DNA of 64,000 nucleotides. Origin: Sinorhizobium arboris LMG 14919 (lineage in GTDB: Bacteria; Pseudomonadota; Alphaproteobacteria; Rhizobiales; Rhizobiaceae). A program made the translations under genes and the position numbers. Positions 37,169-45,915 of the stretch are shown piece after piece. The notes under the pieces were generated by a model that saw only the letters and a program-made list of their open reading frames with translations, searched no databases and was not told the origin of the DNA. The stretch lies in contig NZ_ATYB01000014.1 in the NCBI RefSeq assembly GCF_000427465.1, forward strand, positions 2,850,558-2,914,557, in the 5' to 3' direction. How positions within the stretch are numbered: the first letter of the stretch is position 1; the number at the start of each line of letters is the position of its first letter.

Positions 37169-38726
37169 GCTGGTCCTCCCCGAGTCCCTCGCGCGCACCG
37201 GTCGTGGCCGCGAAGACGATATTTTCCTCATTGATGTCATTGCCCCGCAGCTCGGCTACGATCCTGCCGGCCCGCATAACCAGCACCCGATCGGCAAGGC
37301 CGACCAGTTCCGGCATTTCCGACGAAATGACGATGCAGGCCTTGCCGGCACGCACCATCGCGTCGATGAAATCGTAGATCTGGCCCTTGTTGCCGATATC
37401 TATGCCGCGTGTCGGCTCGTCGATGATGATCACCGACGGTTCAGCCATCATCACCTTGGCAAGAAGCAACTTCTGTTGATTGCCGCCAGAGAGCTTCCCG
37501 GCATCGAGGCGTAACGAGCGCACGCGAATGTCGTAGCGGGCCACGGCCTTCTGCAGAAGAGAAAGCTCGCCGCGCTTGTCGAGAACGGCGCCGGGATTGA
37601 CGACGTCAAGGGCTTGCAGGGTCAGATTGGGTCCGAGCTGCTCATCCAGCAGCAGGCCCTTTCCCTTGCGATCTTCGGTCAGATAGACGAGGCCGGCATC
37701 CATCAGGGTGCGAACGGAGCGGTTCACTATCTCCTTGCCGTTCAGGACGACGCTTGCGGCATCGGACGGGCGAAGGCCCATCAGCCCCTCGATCAGTTCG
37801 GTACGCCCGGCCCCGATCATGCCGCCGAAACCGAGAACTTCTCCGGGCCTGACGCTGAAGGAGGCCTTTGCCTGGCCGTCGTCAACGGAGAGATCCGTGA
37901 CCGACAGGATCGGTACGCCGGCAGCTTCCGGACGCTTTGGCGGATACAGCATTTCGAGTTCGCGGCCGACCATCAGCTCAGCCATTTCACGCTGGCCGAG
38001 CCCCGCGGCAGGCCAGGTCCCGATCATGCGGCCATCGCGAAGCACCGTGATGCGGTCGGCCAATGCCTGAACTTCGTCAAGGCGATGCGAGATATAGAGC
38101 ACGGCAACTCCGTGATCGCGCAGGTTCCGCACGATGTCGAGCAACGCTGCCACTTCGTCGTTGGCGAGCACGGCGGTCGGCTCGTCGAAAATGACGACCT
38201 TGCGTTCGTCCAGAAGGGCGCGCGCAATCTGCACCAGCTGGCGTTGGGCGAGCGGCAAATCGCCGACGCGGTCGCGAGGGCGCGCGGTCGAGCCGACCCT
38301 GGACAGGAGCTCCGCCGTCCGGCGATTCATCGCTCGATCGGCGACCAGCAGGCCACGGCCAATCTCGCGCCCCAGGAACAGGTTCTCCGCGACGGTCAGG
38401 TCCGAAGCAAGTACGATTTCCTGGTGCACAAGCACGATGCCGGCATTCTCCGCCTCGACCGCATCACGGAATTCAACGGGCCGCCCCTCCATGAACAGGC
38501 GACCGACGCTTGGCACTACGTGACCGGACAGGAGCTTCATCAGCGTCGACTTGCCCGCACCGTTCTCTCCAATGACGGCGTGAACCTCACCGGCGAGGAT
38601 ATCGAGCGCAACCTCCGACAGGACAGTGACCTGCCCGTAAGTCTTGCCTAGTCCTTCGGCCGACAGCGCGGCAACGCTGGCGCCCGGCGAAGGTGCAACC
38701 GGATGGGAAGAGAGGACAGCGTTCAT
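37134..38726 (-). CDS. Sugar-type ABC transporter ATPase with two nucleotide-binding domains (RbsA-like)
   Basis: This 530-residue tandem ATPase has Walker A GENGAGKSTLMKLLSG in the first domain and a signature LPLAQRQLVQIARALL. The second domain has the degenerate GGMIGAGRTELIEGLMGLR and signature KLSGGNQQKLLLAKVMM, with Walker B VIIIDEPTRGIDIGNKGQIYDF. That asymmetry is normal for the RbsA/MglA group. It overlaps the GntR stop by four bases and the permease start by 35, a translationally coupled operon. Confidence 0.94.
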   Translation of the reverse strand: MNAVLSSHPVAPSPGASVAALSAEGLGKTYGQVTVLSEVALDILAGEVHAVIGENGAGKSTLMKLLSGHVVPSVGRLFMEGRPVEFRDAVEAENAGIVLVHQEIVLASDLTVAENLFLGREIGRGLLVADRAMNRRTAELLSRVGSTARPRDRVGDLPLAQRQLVQIARALLDERKVVIFDEPTAVLANDEVAALLDIVRNLRDHGVAVLYISHRLDEVQALADRITVLRDGRMIGTWPAAGLGQREMAELMVGRELEMLYPPKRPEAAGVPILSVTDLSVDDGQAKASFSVRPGEVLGFGGMIGAGRTELIEGLMGLRPSDAASVVLNGKEIVNRSVRTLMDAGLVYLTEDRKGKGLLLDEQLGPNLTLQALDVVNPGAVLDKRGELSLLQKAVARYDIRVRSLRLDAGKLSGGNQQKLLLAKVMMAEPSVIIIDEPTRGIDIGNKGQIYDFIDAMVRAGKACIVISSEMPELVGLADRVLVMRAGRIVAELRGNDINEENIVFAATTGAREGLGEDQHDVSNSDNITG

Positions 38727-39406
38727 TCGAAAGCCGAAAGCAAGCGATCGCGTGACCGTTCAACGTGAACTCGCATCGCGTCGTACGCCGCCTGCGGATC
38801 ACCCGCCCGGAATGCTGCGACCAAGTTTTCATGCTCTTCCAGAGCTTCCTGCGTCACCCGCGTGTGGAACATCAACCTGAAGATGTGCAGATGGACATGC
38901 TGGTTCGAGAGCGTGCTGCGGATCACCTCGTTCCCCGCGATTTTCAGGATGGCGTCGTGGAACTGCGCGTCGGCGCGGGCAAATCGGGAGTAGCGCGTGT
39001 TGCGATCCACGGGCGCCTCTCCGTGCCCCATGTCCGCAGCGGAATTCTCGAGCTGCTGGAGCGCCTCCAGCGTCATGTTGACGGCGGCAAGACGAGCGGC
39101 TTCGGGTTCGACCAGAAGACGGAAAGCATAGAGGTCTTCGAATTGCTTGCGCGTCCATTGCGGCGCTGCACTGTAGCCTATCAAGTGCTCCTTGCGCACA
39201 AGCCCTTCCCGCTCCAGCCGGCTAAGAGCCTCGCGGATGGGTGTCTGCGAAACGTTGAGCTCGCGAGCGAGGACATCGATCGGGATACGGGCGCCAGGAG
39301 CGATCTCGAGCGACATCAATCGATGATAGATGCTGTCGTAGACACCCTCCACCACACTGATGGGACGAATGTTGGCCCTGCCCTCTCGCTCCGTCGCAAT
39401 TACCAT
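38723..39406 (-). CDS. GntR-family regulator with FCD domain
   Basis: This 227-residue FadR-type regulator has the winged HTH GVYDSIYHRLMSLEIAPGARIPIDVLARELNVSQTPIREALSRLEREGLV. The C-terminal FCD domain has FRLLVEPEAARLAA, RADAQFHDAILKIAGN and HLHIFRLMFH, which carry the metal-binding His residues. I start at 39406 (MVIATEREG), with GGAG seven bases upstream; ATGs further up (39412, 39433, 39457) are possible. It is first in the ABC operon and divergent from the dehydrogenase operon, so it likely controls both. Confidence 0.9.
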   Translation of the reverse strand: MVIATEREGRANIRPISVVEGVYDSIYHRLMSLEIAPGARIPIDVLARELNVSQTPIREALSRLEREGLVRKEHLIGYSAAPQWTRKQFEDLYAFRLLVEPEAARLAAVNMTLEALQQLENSAADMGHGEAPVDRNTRYSRFARADAQFHDAILKIAGNEVIRSTLSNQHVHLHIFRLMFHTRVTQEALEEHENLVAAFRAGDPQAAYDAMRVHVERSRDRLLSAFE

Positions 39407-39451
39407 CTGCATTCTCCGACTGCTTATTGACATGCGGTTACTTGTTGCAGG

Positions 39452-39484
39452 ATACAATATCGCATGTCAAATACAATATCGTAT
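39452..39484. promoter_or_regulatory. Candidate operator of the GntR/FCD regulator
   Basis: Two direct copies of ATACAATATCG (39452-39462 and 39471-39481) are 19 bases apart. The second extends to ATACAATATCGTAT, an imperfect palindrome. They lie in the 88-base divergent spacer, just upstream of the oxidoreductase start at 39495, where binding would affect both promoters. Confidence 0.55.
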
Positions 39485-39494
39485 ATGATCTGAT

Positions 39495-40511
39495 ATGGGA
39501 TTTGAAATGAGGGTTCCATTTGACCGATTGCAGGCGCTCGCCAGCGGATTACTCGAAAGCCGCGGCGCGCCGGAGCAGGCCGCGCGGCTGCAGGCGGATC
39601 TCCTGCTGGAGGCCGAGCTGCGGGGTTTGCCGTCCCATGGCCTGCAGCGGCTGCCTTTGCTGTTGTCTCGTTTGGACAAAGGGCTTGCAGATGCACGCAC
39701 TTGCGGTACCGCAACCTGGCAACGCCGGGCCTTTCTGAGCGTGGACGGCGAGCGGGGGCTCGGTCCCGTCGTGATAATGGGTGCGATCCGCGCCCTTCAG
39801 GTCAGGCTGAACGAGACGGGCGTGGCTCTCGCCGCGATCCGCAACACCAATCACATCGGCATGCTCGCCTATTATGCGGAGGTCGCCGCACGGAGCGGGC
39901 TGATTGCGATCATCATGTCGACCAGCGAGGCACTCGTGCATCCCTTCGGCGGCACCGAGGCCATGCTGGGCACCAATCCGATCGCCATCGGCATTCCGAC
40001 GGCCCACGACCCTTTCGTGCTGGATCTGGCGACCAGCGTCGTTTCAATGGGGAAAATCAACAATCACGCGATGCGCGGCATTCCCATACCCGAGGGCTGG
40101 GCGGTAGATGCCCACGGCCGCCGCACAGCCGATCCACACGCCGTGAGGAGCGGCGCGATCGCTCCGTTCGGGGGCGCCAAGGGCTACGGGATCGGCCTCG
40201 CGATAGAACTTCTGGTCTCAACCCTTGCCGGCTCGGATCTCGCTCCCGAGGTTCGAGGCACCCTCGATGACGGGCACTTCGCGAACAAGGGTGATCTCAT
40301 TGTATTGATCGATCCGGCGGCTGGAGCCGGAAGCGCCCACGCGCTTTCCGCATATCTCGACCGCCTGCGTCACTCCCGTCCCGCTGATCCTGCCTGCCCG
40401 GTCGCCGTCCCCGGCGACGGCGCTCGCGCCCGTCGTGCGGCTTCTTTGAGCACCGGCATCGAGCTGCCGCAACAGCTATTCGAAAACCTTGTGGCTCTTG
40501 AAGCCGCGTGA
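39495..40511 (+). CDS. Ldh-family (malate/lactate/sulfolactate type) NAD(P)-dependent oxidoreductase
   Basis: This 338-residue member of the LDH2/malate dehydrogenase family (ComC/AllD-like) has diagnostic segments GLPSHGLQRLPLLLSRL, RNTNHIGMLAYYAEVAARSGLIAI, FGGTEAMLGTNPIAIGIPT and GGAKGYGIGLAIELLVSTLAG. These enzymes oxidise a 2-hydroxy acid to a 2-oxo acid. It is first in a four-gene operon divergent from the ABC transporter operon. The substrate is likely derived from the imported compound. The C-terminus overlaps the region just before the alcohol dehydrogenase start. Confidence 0.88.
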   Translation: MGFEMRVPFDRLQALASGLLESRGAPEQAARLQADLLLEAELRGLPSHGLQRLPLLLSRLDKGLADARTCGTATWQRRAFLSVDGERGLGPVVIMGAIRALQVRLNETGVALAAIRNTNHIGMLAYYAEVAARSGLIAIIMSTSEALVHPFGGTEAMLGTNPIAIGIPTAHDPFVLDLATSVVSMGKINNHAMRGIPIPEGWAVDAHGRRTADPHAVRSGAIAPFGGAKGYGIGLAIELLVSTLAGSDLAPEVRGTLDDGHFANKGDLIVLIDPAAGAGSAHALSAYLDRLRHSRPADPACPVAVPGDGARARRAASLSTGIELPQQLFENLVALEAA

Positions 40512-40531
40512 CCTTGTGGAGGAAGCACGGA

Positions 40532-41731
40532 ATGAACCTATTCGGCACATTGAGGGCGCCGCGCGAACTCTTGTTCGGATCCCGCCAGCGCCATGCGCTC
40601 GCCGGCGCTGCCGCTCGGCTTGGACGGCGCGCACTGGTCGTCACGGATGGGCGTCTTGCGGCGGAGGCGGATTTCCTCACGCTTGTCGGACAGCTCGAAG
40701 AGGCGAGTCTCGCGGTCCTGGTCGATAGTTCCACTTTGCCGGACGTTCCGGTCGAGTCAGCGATCGCAAGCGCTGAGGGGGCCAGAGGCTTCGCTCCCGA
40801 CCTCATCGTCGGTGTCGGCGGCGGCTCCTGCCTCGACATGGCGAAATGTGTCGCGCTTCTCCTGACGCATGGCGGGCGGCCACAGGATTACTATGGAGAG
40901 AACGCCGTTCCCGGACCGGTCATGCCGATCATCGCTGTCCCCACCACCGCCGGCACCGGCTCGGAGGTCACCCCGGTCGCGGTGCTGTCGGATTCGGAGC
41001 GCACCCTGAAGGTGGGTATCTCAAGTCCATATTTGATCCCTACGGTATCGATCTGTGACCCCGAGCTGACCCTTTCCTGCCCGCCCGGACTCACGGCAAT
41101 CGCTGGTGCCGACGCGCTGACGCATGCGATCGAGGCATTGACCGCGATCCGGCGCGAGCCCGTCCCCGGCATTGCGCAGCAGCGTGTGTTTGTCGGTAAG
41201 AACGAGCTTTCTGACCAGTTCGCCCTGGGTGCCATCGCCCATCTGTGGCAGGGCCTGGAAGCGGCATGCAGCAACGGTTCGGACATAGCGGCCCGCGAAA
41301 AAGTGATGCTCGGAGCGACGCTGGCCGGTCTCGCCTTCGGTGCTGCGGGAACCGCGGCCGCCCATGCCATCCAGTACCCCGTGGGCGCTCTGACCCACAC
41401 CGCGCACGGCGTCGGCGTTGCCTGCCTGATGCCCTATGTCATGACCTGGAATGCTCCGGTGATAGAAGAGGAGCTCGCAAGGATCGCGCAGGCGGTCGGC
41501 CTGGATGGAGCCGAAGCGGTGATCCCTGCCGTCTCCTCGCTCTTCGAACGGATCGGCATCCCGAAAACACTAGGCGATCTCGGCCTGAGGCACGAACAGA
41601 TCGATTGGGTGGCGGAGCAGAGCTCCGGCATTACTCGCCTTGTCCAGAACAACCCCCGTCCGCTCAACGCCAACGAAATGCGTAAGCTCGTCGCCGCTGC
41701 CTTCAGCGGTGACCGGGCCAGCCTGAACTGA
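40532..41731 (+). CDS. Iron-containing (group III) alcohol dehydrogenase
   Basis: This 399-residue protein of the PF00465-type family shows APRELLFGSR at the N-terminus, GVGGGSCLDMAKCVALLL (NAD loop) and IAVPTTAGTGSEVTPVAV. The metal-binding region has GADALTHAIEALTA and HGVGVACLMPYVM. Family members include 4-hydroxybutyrate dehydrogenase, 1,3-propanediol dehydrogenase and maleylacetate reductase. The ATG at 40532 has GGAGGAA upstream; a GTG at 40508 is an alternative. Beside a succinate-semialdehyde-type dehydrogenase it recalls the gamma-hydroxybutyrate pair (BlcB/BlcA) of Agrobacterium, an inference only. Confidence 0.88.
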   Translation: MNLFGTLRAPRELLFGSRQRHALAGAAARLGRRALVVTDGRLAAEADFLTLVGQLEEASLAVLVDSSTLPDVPVESAIASAEGARGFAPDLIVGVGGGSCLDMAKCVALLLTHGGRPQDYYGENAVPGPVMPIIAVPTTAGTGSEVTPVAVLSDSERTLKVGISSPYLIPTVSICDPELTLSCPPGLTAIAGADALTHAIEALTAIRREPVPGIAQQRVFVGKNELSDQFALGAIAHLWQGLEAACSNGSDIAAREKVMLGATLAGLAFGAAGTAAAHAIQYPVGALTHTAHGVGVACLMPYVMTWNAPVIEEELARIAQAVGLDGAEAVIPAVSSLFERIGIPKTLGDLGLRHEQIDWVAEQSSGITRLVQNNPRPLNANEMRKLVAAAFSGDRASLN

Positions 41732-41748
41732 CTTAAAAGGACCCTGCC

Positions 41749-43212
41749 ATGACGTTCCACGCAAAATTTTCCGGTTACGCCGACCCGGCATTCCACGCCC
41801 AGGGTCTCTACTTTGGCGGCGAATGGCACAGGGGCGGTGGCATCGCCGTTCTTGATCCTTCGACCGGCAAAAAGATTGCCGAGGTGGCCGATGCCACGGC
41901 CGAAGATGCATTGCGAGCGGTGGATGCGGCAGACGCTGCCGCTGCGGGATGGCGCGCTACCCCAGCGCGCCAGCGCTCGGAAATACTGCGCCGCTGGTTC
42001 CAGTTGATGATCCAGCACGCCGAGGAACTCGCAACGCTGATAGCGCTCGAAAACGGCAAGGCATTGCCCGATGCGCGCGGGGAAGTCGCCTATGCCGCCG
42101 AGTTTTTCCGCTGGTATGCGGAAGAGGCGACTCGCATTCCGGGCGAATTTCGACACACGCCATCCGGTTCGCACCATATTCTTGTCGATCATGAGCCGAT
42201 CGGCATCGCCGTCCTGATCACGCCGTGGAACTTCCCGGCCGCCATGGCCACGCGCAAAATCGGGCCTGCCCTGGCCGCAGGCTGCACCGTGATTCTGAAG
42301 CCGGCCTCCGAAACACCGCTGACGGCCTATGCCATGGCGCGTCTGGGCGAGGAGGCAGGTGTTCCGCCCGGCGTGGTCAACGTGCTCACCACGAGCAACC
42401 CGAGCGGCGTGACCAACGCGATGCTCGCCGATCCGCGCGTGCGCAAGCTCTCCTTCACGGGCTCGACGGGCGTCGGCCGCATTCTTCTGGCCGAAGCCGC
42501 CAAATCGGTCGTGAGCTGCTCCATGGAGCTCGGCGGCAACGCGCCGTTCCTCGTCTTTGACGACGCCGATCTCGAGGCCGCTCTCGATGGCGCCATGATC
42601 GCGAAGATGCGTAATGCAGGTGAAGCCTGCACAGCCGCCAACCGCTTCTATGTCCAGGCAGGCATCCACGATGCCTTCGTAGCGGGCCTTACCGCCCGGA
42701 TGGCCGCCCTGAAAATCGGCCCCGGTTATGACCCGCAGACGCAGTGCGGCCCGATGATCACGCGAAACGCCGTCAAGAAGATCGATCGGCTGGTCTCCGA
42801 CGCGATCGCGGCCGGCGCGCGTGCAACGACCGGCGGCAAGCCGCTTGAGGAAAGCGGTTATTTCTATCCCCCGACCGTACTTGAGAACGTTCCGACGGGC
42901 GCCTCGATCGCCCGCGAGGAGATCTTTGGGCCTGTTGCGCCGGTCTACCGGTTCGATACCGATGAGGAGGCCGTCAATCTTGCGAACGACACCGAGTATG
43001 GTCTTGCCGCCTACGTCTACACGCGCGATCTGAAACGCGCGATGCGCGTGGGGAAATGCCTCGAAACGGGCATGCTCGGTATCAATAGAGGTCTGATGTC
43101 GGATCCCGCCGCGCCCTTTGGCGGCGTCAAGCAGAGCGGACTCGGCCGGGAAGGAGGCGTGACCGGGATTCTGGAGTTCATGGAGGCAAAGTATTACGCA
43201 GTAGACTACTGA
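41749..43212 (+). CDS. NAD(P)-dependent succinate-semialdehyde-type dehydrogenase (GabD-like)
   Basis: This 487-residue aldehyde dehydrogenase has the ALDH core: ITPWNFPAAMATRKIGPALAAGCTVILKPA, FTGSTGVGRILL and the catalytic Glu in CSMELGGNAPFLVFDDADLE. The catalytic Cys is in NAGEACTAANRFYV. The C-terminal GINRGLMSDPAAPFGGVKQSGLGREGG matches GabD-like enzymes. The usual reaction is succinate semialdehyde to succinate, though sugar-acid or sulfolactaldehyde semialdehydes are also known in this family. It is third in the operon and 17 bases after the alcohol dehydrogenase. Confidence 0.92.
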   Translation: MTFHAKFSGYADPAFHAQGLYFGGEWHRGGGIAVLDPSTGKKIAEVADATAEDALRAVDAADAAAAGWRATPARQRSEILRRWFQLMIQHAEELATLIALENGKALPDARGEVAYAAEFFRWYAEEATRIPGEFRHTPSGSHHILVDHEPIGIAVLITPWNFPAAMATRKIGPALAAGCTVILKPASETPLTAYAMARLGEEAGVPPGVVNVLTTSNPSGVTNAMLADPRVRKLSFTGSTGVGRILLAEAAKSVVSCSMELGGNAPFLVFDDADLEAALDGAMIAKMRNAGEACTAANRFYVQAGIHDAFVAGLTARMAALKIGPGYDPQTQCGPMITRNAVKKIDRLVSDAIAAGARATTGGKPLEESGYFYPPTVLENVPTGASIAREEIFGPVAPVYRFDTDEEAVNLANDTEYGLAAYVYTRDLKRAMRVGKCLETGMLGINRGLMSDPAAPFGGVKQSGLGREGGVTGILEFMEAKYYAVDY

Positions 43213-43229
43213 TATCGAAGGAAGAGAAG

Positions 43230-44081
43230 ATGGCCCCACAGGACCTTTACCGAATTCGGGACTTCGTGCCCGATTTCGACGCGATCGCCGCCGAGTTCGC
43301 CGAACGCAGCCGCATATTTTCAGCCAGGGCGAAGGTCCTTGCAGACCTACGCTACGGCACACGCGCCCGTGAGGTCCTGGACGTCATCCTGCCGGAACGT
43401 CCGAAGGCCGGCGCCCCGCTGCATGTTTTTGTCCATGGCGGCTACTGGCGCTCCGGGGAAAAGGAGAACTACCGTTTCGTGGCCGCGCCTGTCCTTGCCG
43501 CCGGCGGCGTTGCGGCACTCGTTGAATACGACCTCATGCCCGGGACGCGGCTGAACGTGCTGGTCGATCAGGTTCGGCGGTCCGTCCTCTGGCTTCAGCA
43601 TCACGCTGCCGATTTTGGTGCAGACCCTCAGCGACTGACCGTTAGCGGTCATTCCGCTGGAGCTCATCTGGCGTCCTATCTCGCTGCGACGGGCCCGGAA
43701 GAAACCGGTGCGCGCGCGCTCCCTGAGCTTGCGGGTCTTCTCCTCGTCAGCGGCATCTACGATCTCTCCGGGATTCCGGACAGCTTCCTGCGCAGCGAAG
43801 CGCAGATGACGCCCTCGGAGGCAGCCGCCTGGACGCCGCTCACTTCCACCCATCATCAATGCGCTCGACGCATTATTGCCTATGGCGAGAACGAAACCGC
43901 TCCTTTTCTCGATCAGGCGTCGCAGTTTCAGGCACTGCTCGCCTCGTTGAACGAGGAGGCGGAGCTTCTCGGTGCACCCAGGCTCAATCACATGAGCGTG
44001 GTTCACGACCTGGCCGATCCGGATGGGTTCATCGGAAAACGGCTTTACAATCTCGTTGCGGGACAGGCTGCCGATATCTGA
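43230..44081 (+). CDS. Alpha/beta hydrolase, kynurenine formamidase-like
   Basis: This 283-residue hydrolase has the HGGYWRSGEKENYRF oxyanion-hole motif and the nucleophile in SGHSAGAHLASYLA; RIIAYGENETAPFLDQ and LNHMSVVHDLADPD give the later Asp/His part. The HGGYW and GHSAGAH pair is typical of the arylformamidase-like carboxylesterases. It is last in the operon. It might open a lactone, ester or formamide and feed the dehydrogenases; the substrate is unknown. It is followed by decayed recombinase sequence, so it marks the left edge of the acquired-looking segment. Confidence 0.87.
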   Translation: MAPQDLYRIRDFVPDFDAIAAEFAERSRIFSARAKVLADLRYGTRAREVLDVILPERPKAGAPLHVFVHGGYWRSGEKENYRFVAAPVLAAGGVAALVEYDLMPGTRLNVLVDQVRRSVLWLQHHAADFGADPQRLTVSGHSAGAHLASYLAATGPEETGARALPELAGLLLVSGIYDLSGIPDSFLRSEAQMTPSEAAAWTPLTSTHHQCARRIIAYGENETAPFLDQASQFQALLASLNEEAELLGAPRLNHMSVVHDLADPDGFIGKRLYNLVAGQAADI

Positions 44082-44223
44082 ACGAATATCGGTACCTCGG
44101 TTTGCATCACGCCCCATTTTTGGAGCTGTTATGAGGCGATATTGGCGCACAGACCTGCACGACTGGAGTAAAGCGGCTTGGATCGGTTGCATGCTGCTTC
44201 CCATCGCCCTCACCAGGGTGGGA

Positions 44224-44396
44224 CGTCCGCCTGATCGCGGCTGATGCGGTCCAACGCCTCGGCCAGCAATATCTTGAACTCGCCGCGTTGCGCGTCCCGC
44301 ACAAGCCGTTGGATCCCGGGACGAAGAATCGTGCTGGAACCGGATATCGCCGCATCCTCATAGGAACCGGCGATCTGCCAGCGGTCGCGGCTCTCA
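44224..44396 (-). pseudogene. Serine recombinase (resolvase) fragment
   Basis: Read on the minus strand, this stretch encodes DRWQIAGSYEDAAISGSS, then ILRPGIQRLVRDAQRG and FKILLAEALDRISRDQADV. That is the interior of the catalytic domain of large serine recombinases, just after the missing N-terminal serine region. Neither the start nor the C-terminal DNA-binding part is present. It is fused, out of frame, to a second remnant at 44397-44470, evidently through a deletion. Nothing here can be active. Confidence 0.75.
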
Positions 44397-44680
44397 ACCG
44401 CTCGAAATCCTCCTCGCCATCTGCCTGCCGATCAGGCGGGCGATATCGAGCACCACTCTGTCTAGCTTCTGCAACGGCGCGATTTCCTCCCCGCCCTCTG
44501 CCTTTCCTTCCGGCCCGTTGTCATTGGCCGAAGGCCTCTGATCGCGCCTGCCTTTCCCAACGTCTTCCATGCCGCTTCCTGCCCTGTTTTCGAGTCAAAC
44601 AGGCAGGAAGCGGCACGGGATTCAGGCTGTGAAGGCATAAAGCCAAGCGTGCGGCGCTGGCGAAGCATCGGCGGCACCTA
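44397..44680 (-). pseudogene. Remnant of a short recombinase-associated ORF
   Basis: The minus strand reads DRVVLDIARLIGRQMA at 44416-44463, then RRISSG and a stop. A one-base shift would give MAREDFERLRAAT, the usual continuation of small ORFs that accompany serine recombinases in rhizobia. A related motif (NEAVLRLARLLGRR) is found at 59885-59940 on the other strand. The match is from pattern memory, not a search, so confidence is moderate. The rest up to 44680 is unassigned. Confidence 0.5.
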
Positions 44681-44727
44681 GGACGGGTAAAACGTCTGAG
44701 CATCCGTCGCCGCTTTGGTGATACCAG

Positions 44728-45036
44728 TCAGGCCGCATCCTTCAACGGACGCGCGCGTTCAACTCGCTCGCGTTCCTTCGGCGTGTTCATCACCTCCCAA
44801 AGATCGTTGCGCCGCTGCACGTTGAGCCAGAAGTCCGGGCTGTTGCCGAAGACACGGGCCAAGATCAAGGCTGTCGCCGCCGTTACGTTCCGGCGGTTGC
44901 CGCACAACTCGTTGACATGTTTGCGCTGGACACCCATCGCCTCGGCGAGCGCGCCCTGCGTCAGGCCCATCGGCTTCATGAATTCTTCGGTCAGTATCTC
45001 GCCGACAGTCGCCGGCTTGCGCTTGGTGGTCAGCAT
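44728..45036 (-). CDS. higA: HigA-family antitoxin (XRE HTH)
   Basis: This 102-residue antitoxin has the HigA signature: TVGEILTEEFMKPMGLTQGALAEAMGVQRKHVNELCGNRRNVTAATALILARVFGNSPDFWLNVQRRNDLWEV. The HTH (residues 25-50) binds the operon promoter and the protein neutralises the toxin encoded just upstream (12 bases apart). The order toxin then antitoxin is that of higBA operons. It lies next to recombinase remnants, which fits a mobile origin. Confidence 0.93.
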   Translation of the reverse strand: MLTTKRKPATVGEILTEEFMKPMGLTQGALAEAMGVQRKHVNELCGNRRNVTAATALILARVFGNSPDFWLNVQRRNDLWEVMNTPKERERVERARPLKDAA

Positions 45037-45048
45037 TTTGCCTCGCTC

Positions 45049-45345
45049 TCATCGGTAGCTGTGATCGTCCAGATAAATCCCGTCAGCCTCGCCGCGTTCG
45101 CCATCCCAGCGGAAAATCAGCCGCCATTGCTGGTTCACGCGGATCGAATGGAACCCTGCCAAATTCCCGCGCAGCTTCTCGAAGTGATTGCTGGGCGGCA
45201 CGCGCAAGTCCTGATCGGTTGTTGCATCATCGATCATCTGGAGTTTACGGAACAGCCGGGCTTCGAGATCAGACGGGATGTTGCGGGAATGGGCATCGTC
45301 CACGAAGAAAGCCCGCAACCAGTCATCCCGAAAGCCAACGATCAT
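45049..45345 (-). CDS. higB: HigB-family toxin (RelE-like mRNA interferase)
   Basis: This 98-residue toxin has the RelE/HigB fold: LRAFFVDDAHSRNIPSDLEARLFRKLQMIDDATTDQDLRVPPSNHFEKLRGNLAGFHSIRVNQQWRLIFRWDGERGEADGIYLDDHSY. The basic residues in RVNQQWRLIFRW and the final histidine region (LDDHSY) are those used for ribosome-dependent mRNA cutting in the family. The length is normal. It is upstream of and cotranscribed with higA. Confidence 0.92.
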   Translation of the reverse strand: MIVGFRDDWLRAFFVDDAHSRNIPSDLEARLFRKLQMIDDATTDQDLRVPPSNHFEKLRGNLAGFHSIRVNQQWRLIFRWDGERGEADGIYLDDHSYR

Positions 45346-45915
45346 TCCTCACCTCGATTATGAGATAATGTACCGTACTATAACTCATATCGCAAGGGTG
45401 AGCCTGCCGACCCTTCCTTTGGCAATGCTGATAGGCAAAAGGTCAAACCGTCTGAAGTAAGCATTAGTTAACAAAACCTTTGCGAAAGAAGCCGCTTTCC
45501 AACACGGGAGCTCATATGGAGTGGGTTAATAGAATTCTTTCTATGATGAATGCTGCTCGCGGCGTTGCAAGTCTGCGCTCCCTCGAACTGGCAGACCTAT
45601 GGGCATTCTCCATGCCTGTCTCGGTATCGGTTTCGCAGCTATTGCTCAGCGAGAAAGCAGAAACTTTCCTGCGCGCATACGACTCCATGCCACGGATGAA
45701 AACCTGCATCTGACGGAGACTATCAGCATTCTGGTAGCCAGCGGTCTTGCCTGGTTTCTGATCAGCGGACAGGCATTCAGCGCCTTAATCTGCGGCATCA
45801 AGCACAAAAGGTGATATAGAGAACATGGCTTCCTACTCGCGATAGCAGTGGCAACACTGGCGCGGAGCCGCCGCTCTACAAGTGCCAATTAACCGAGAGC
45901 ACATCATGTGGGGAG
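45346..45915. other. Intergenic region between higBA and the PgtC-like gene
   Basis: About 570 bases. An open frame at 45480-45713 (+) encodes 77 residues with no recognisable domain and overlaps an equally open minus frame; I do not call either. Promoters of the divergent higBA and pgtC-like genes must lie here. No sigma-54 site or GGGTCA palindrome was seen in it. Confidence 0.4.

Noticed and set aside
45480..45713. A 77-codon frame between higBA and the PgtC-like gene
   Set aside because: It has no domain, and an equally long frame runs on the other strand; coding cannot be supported.
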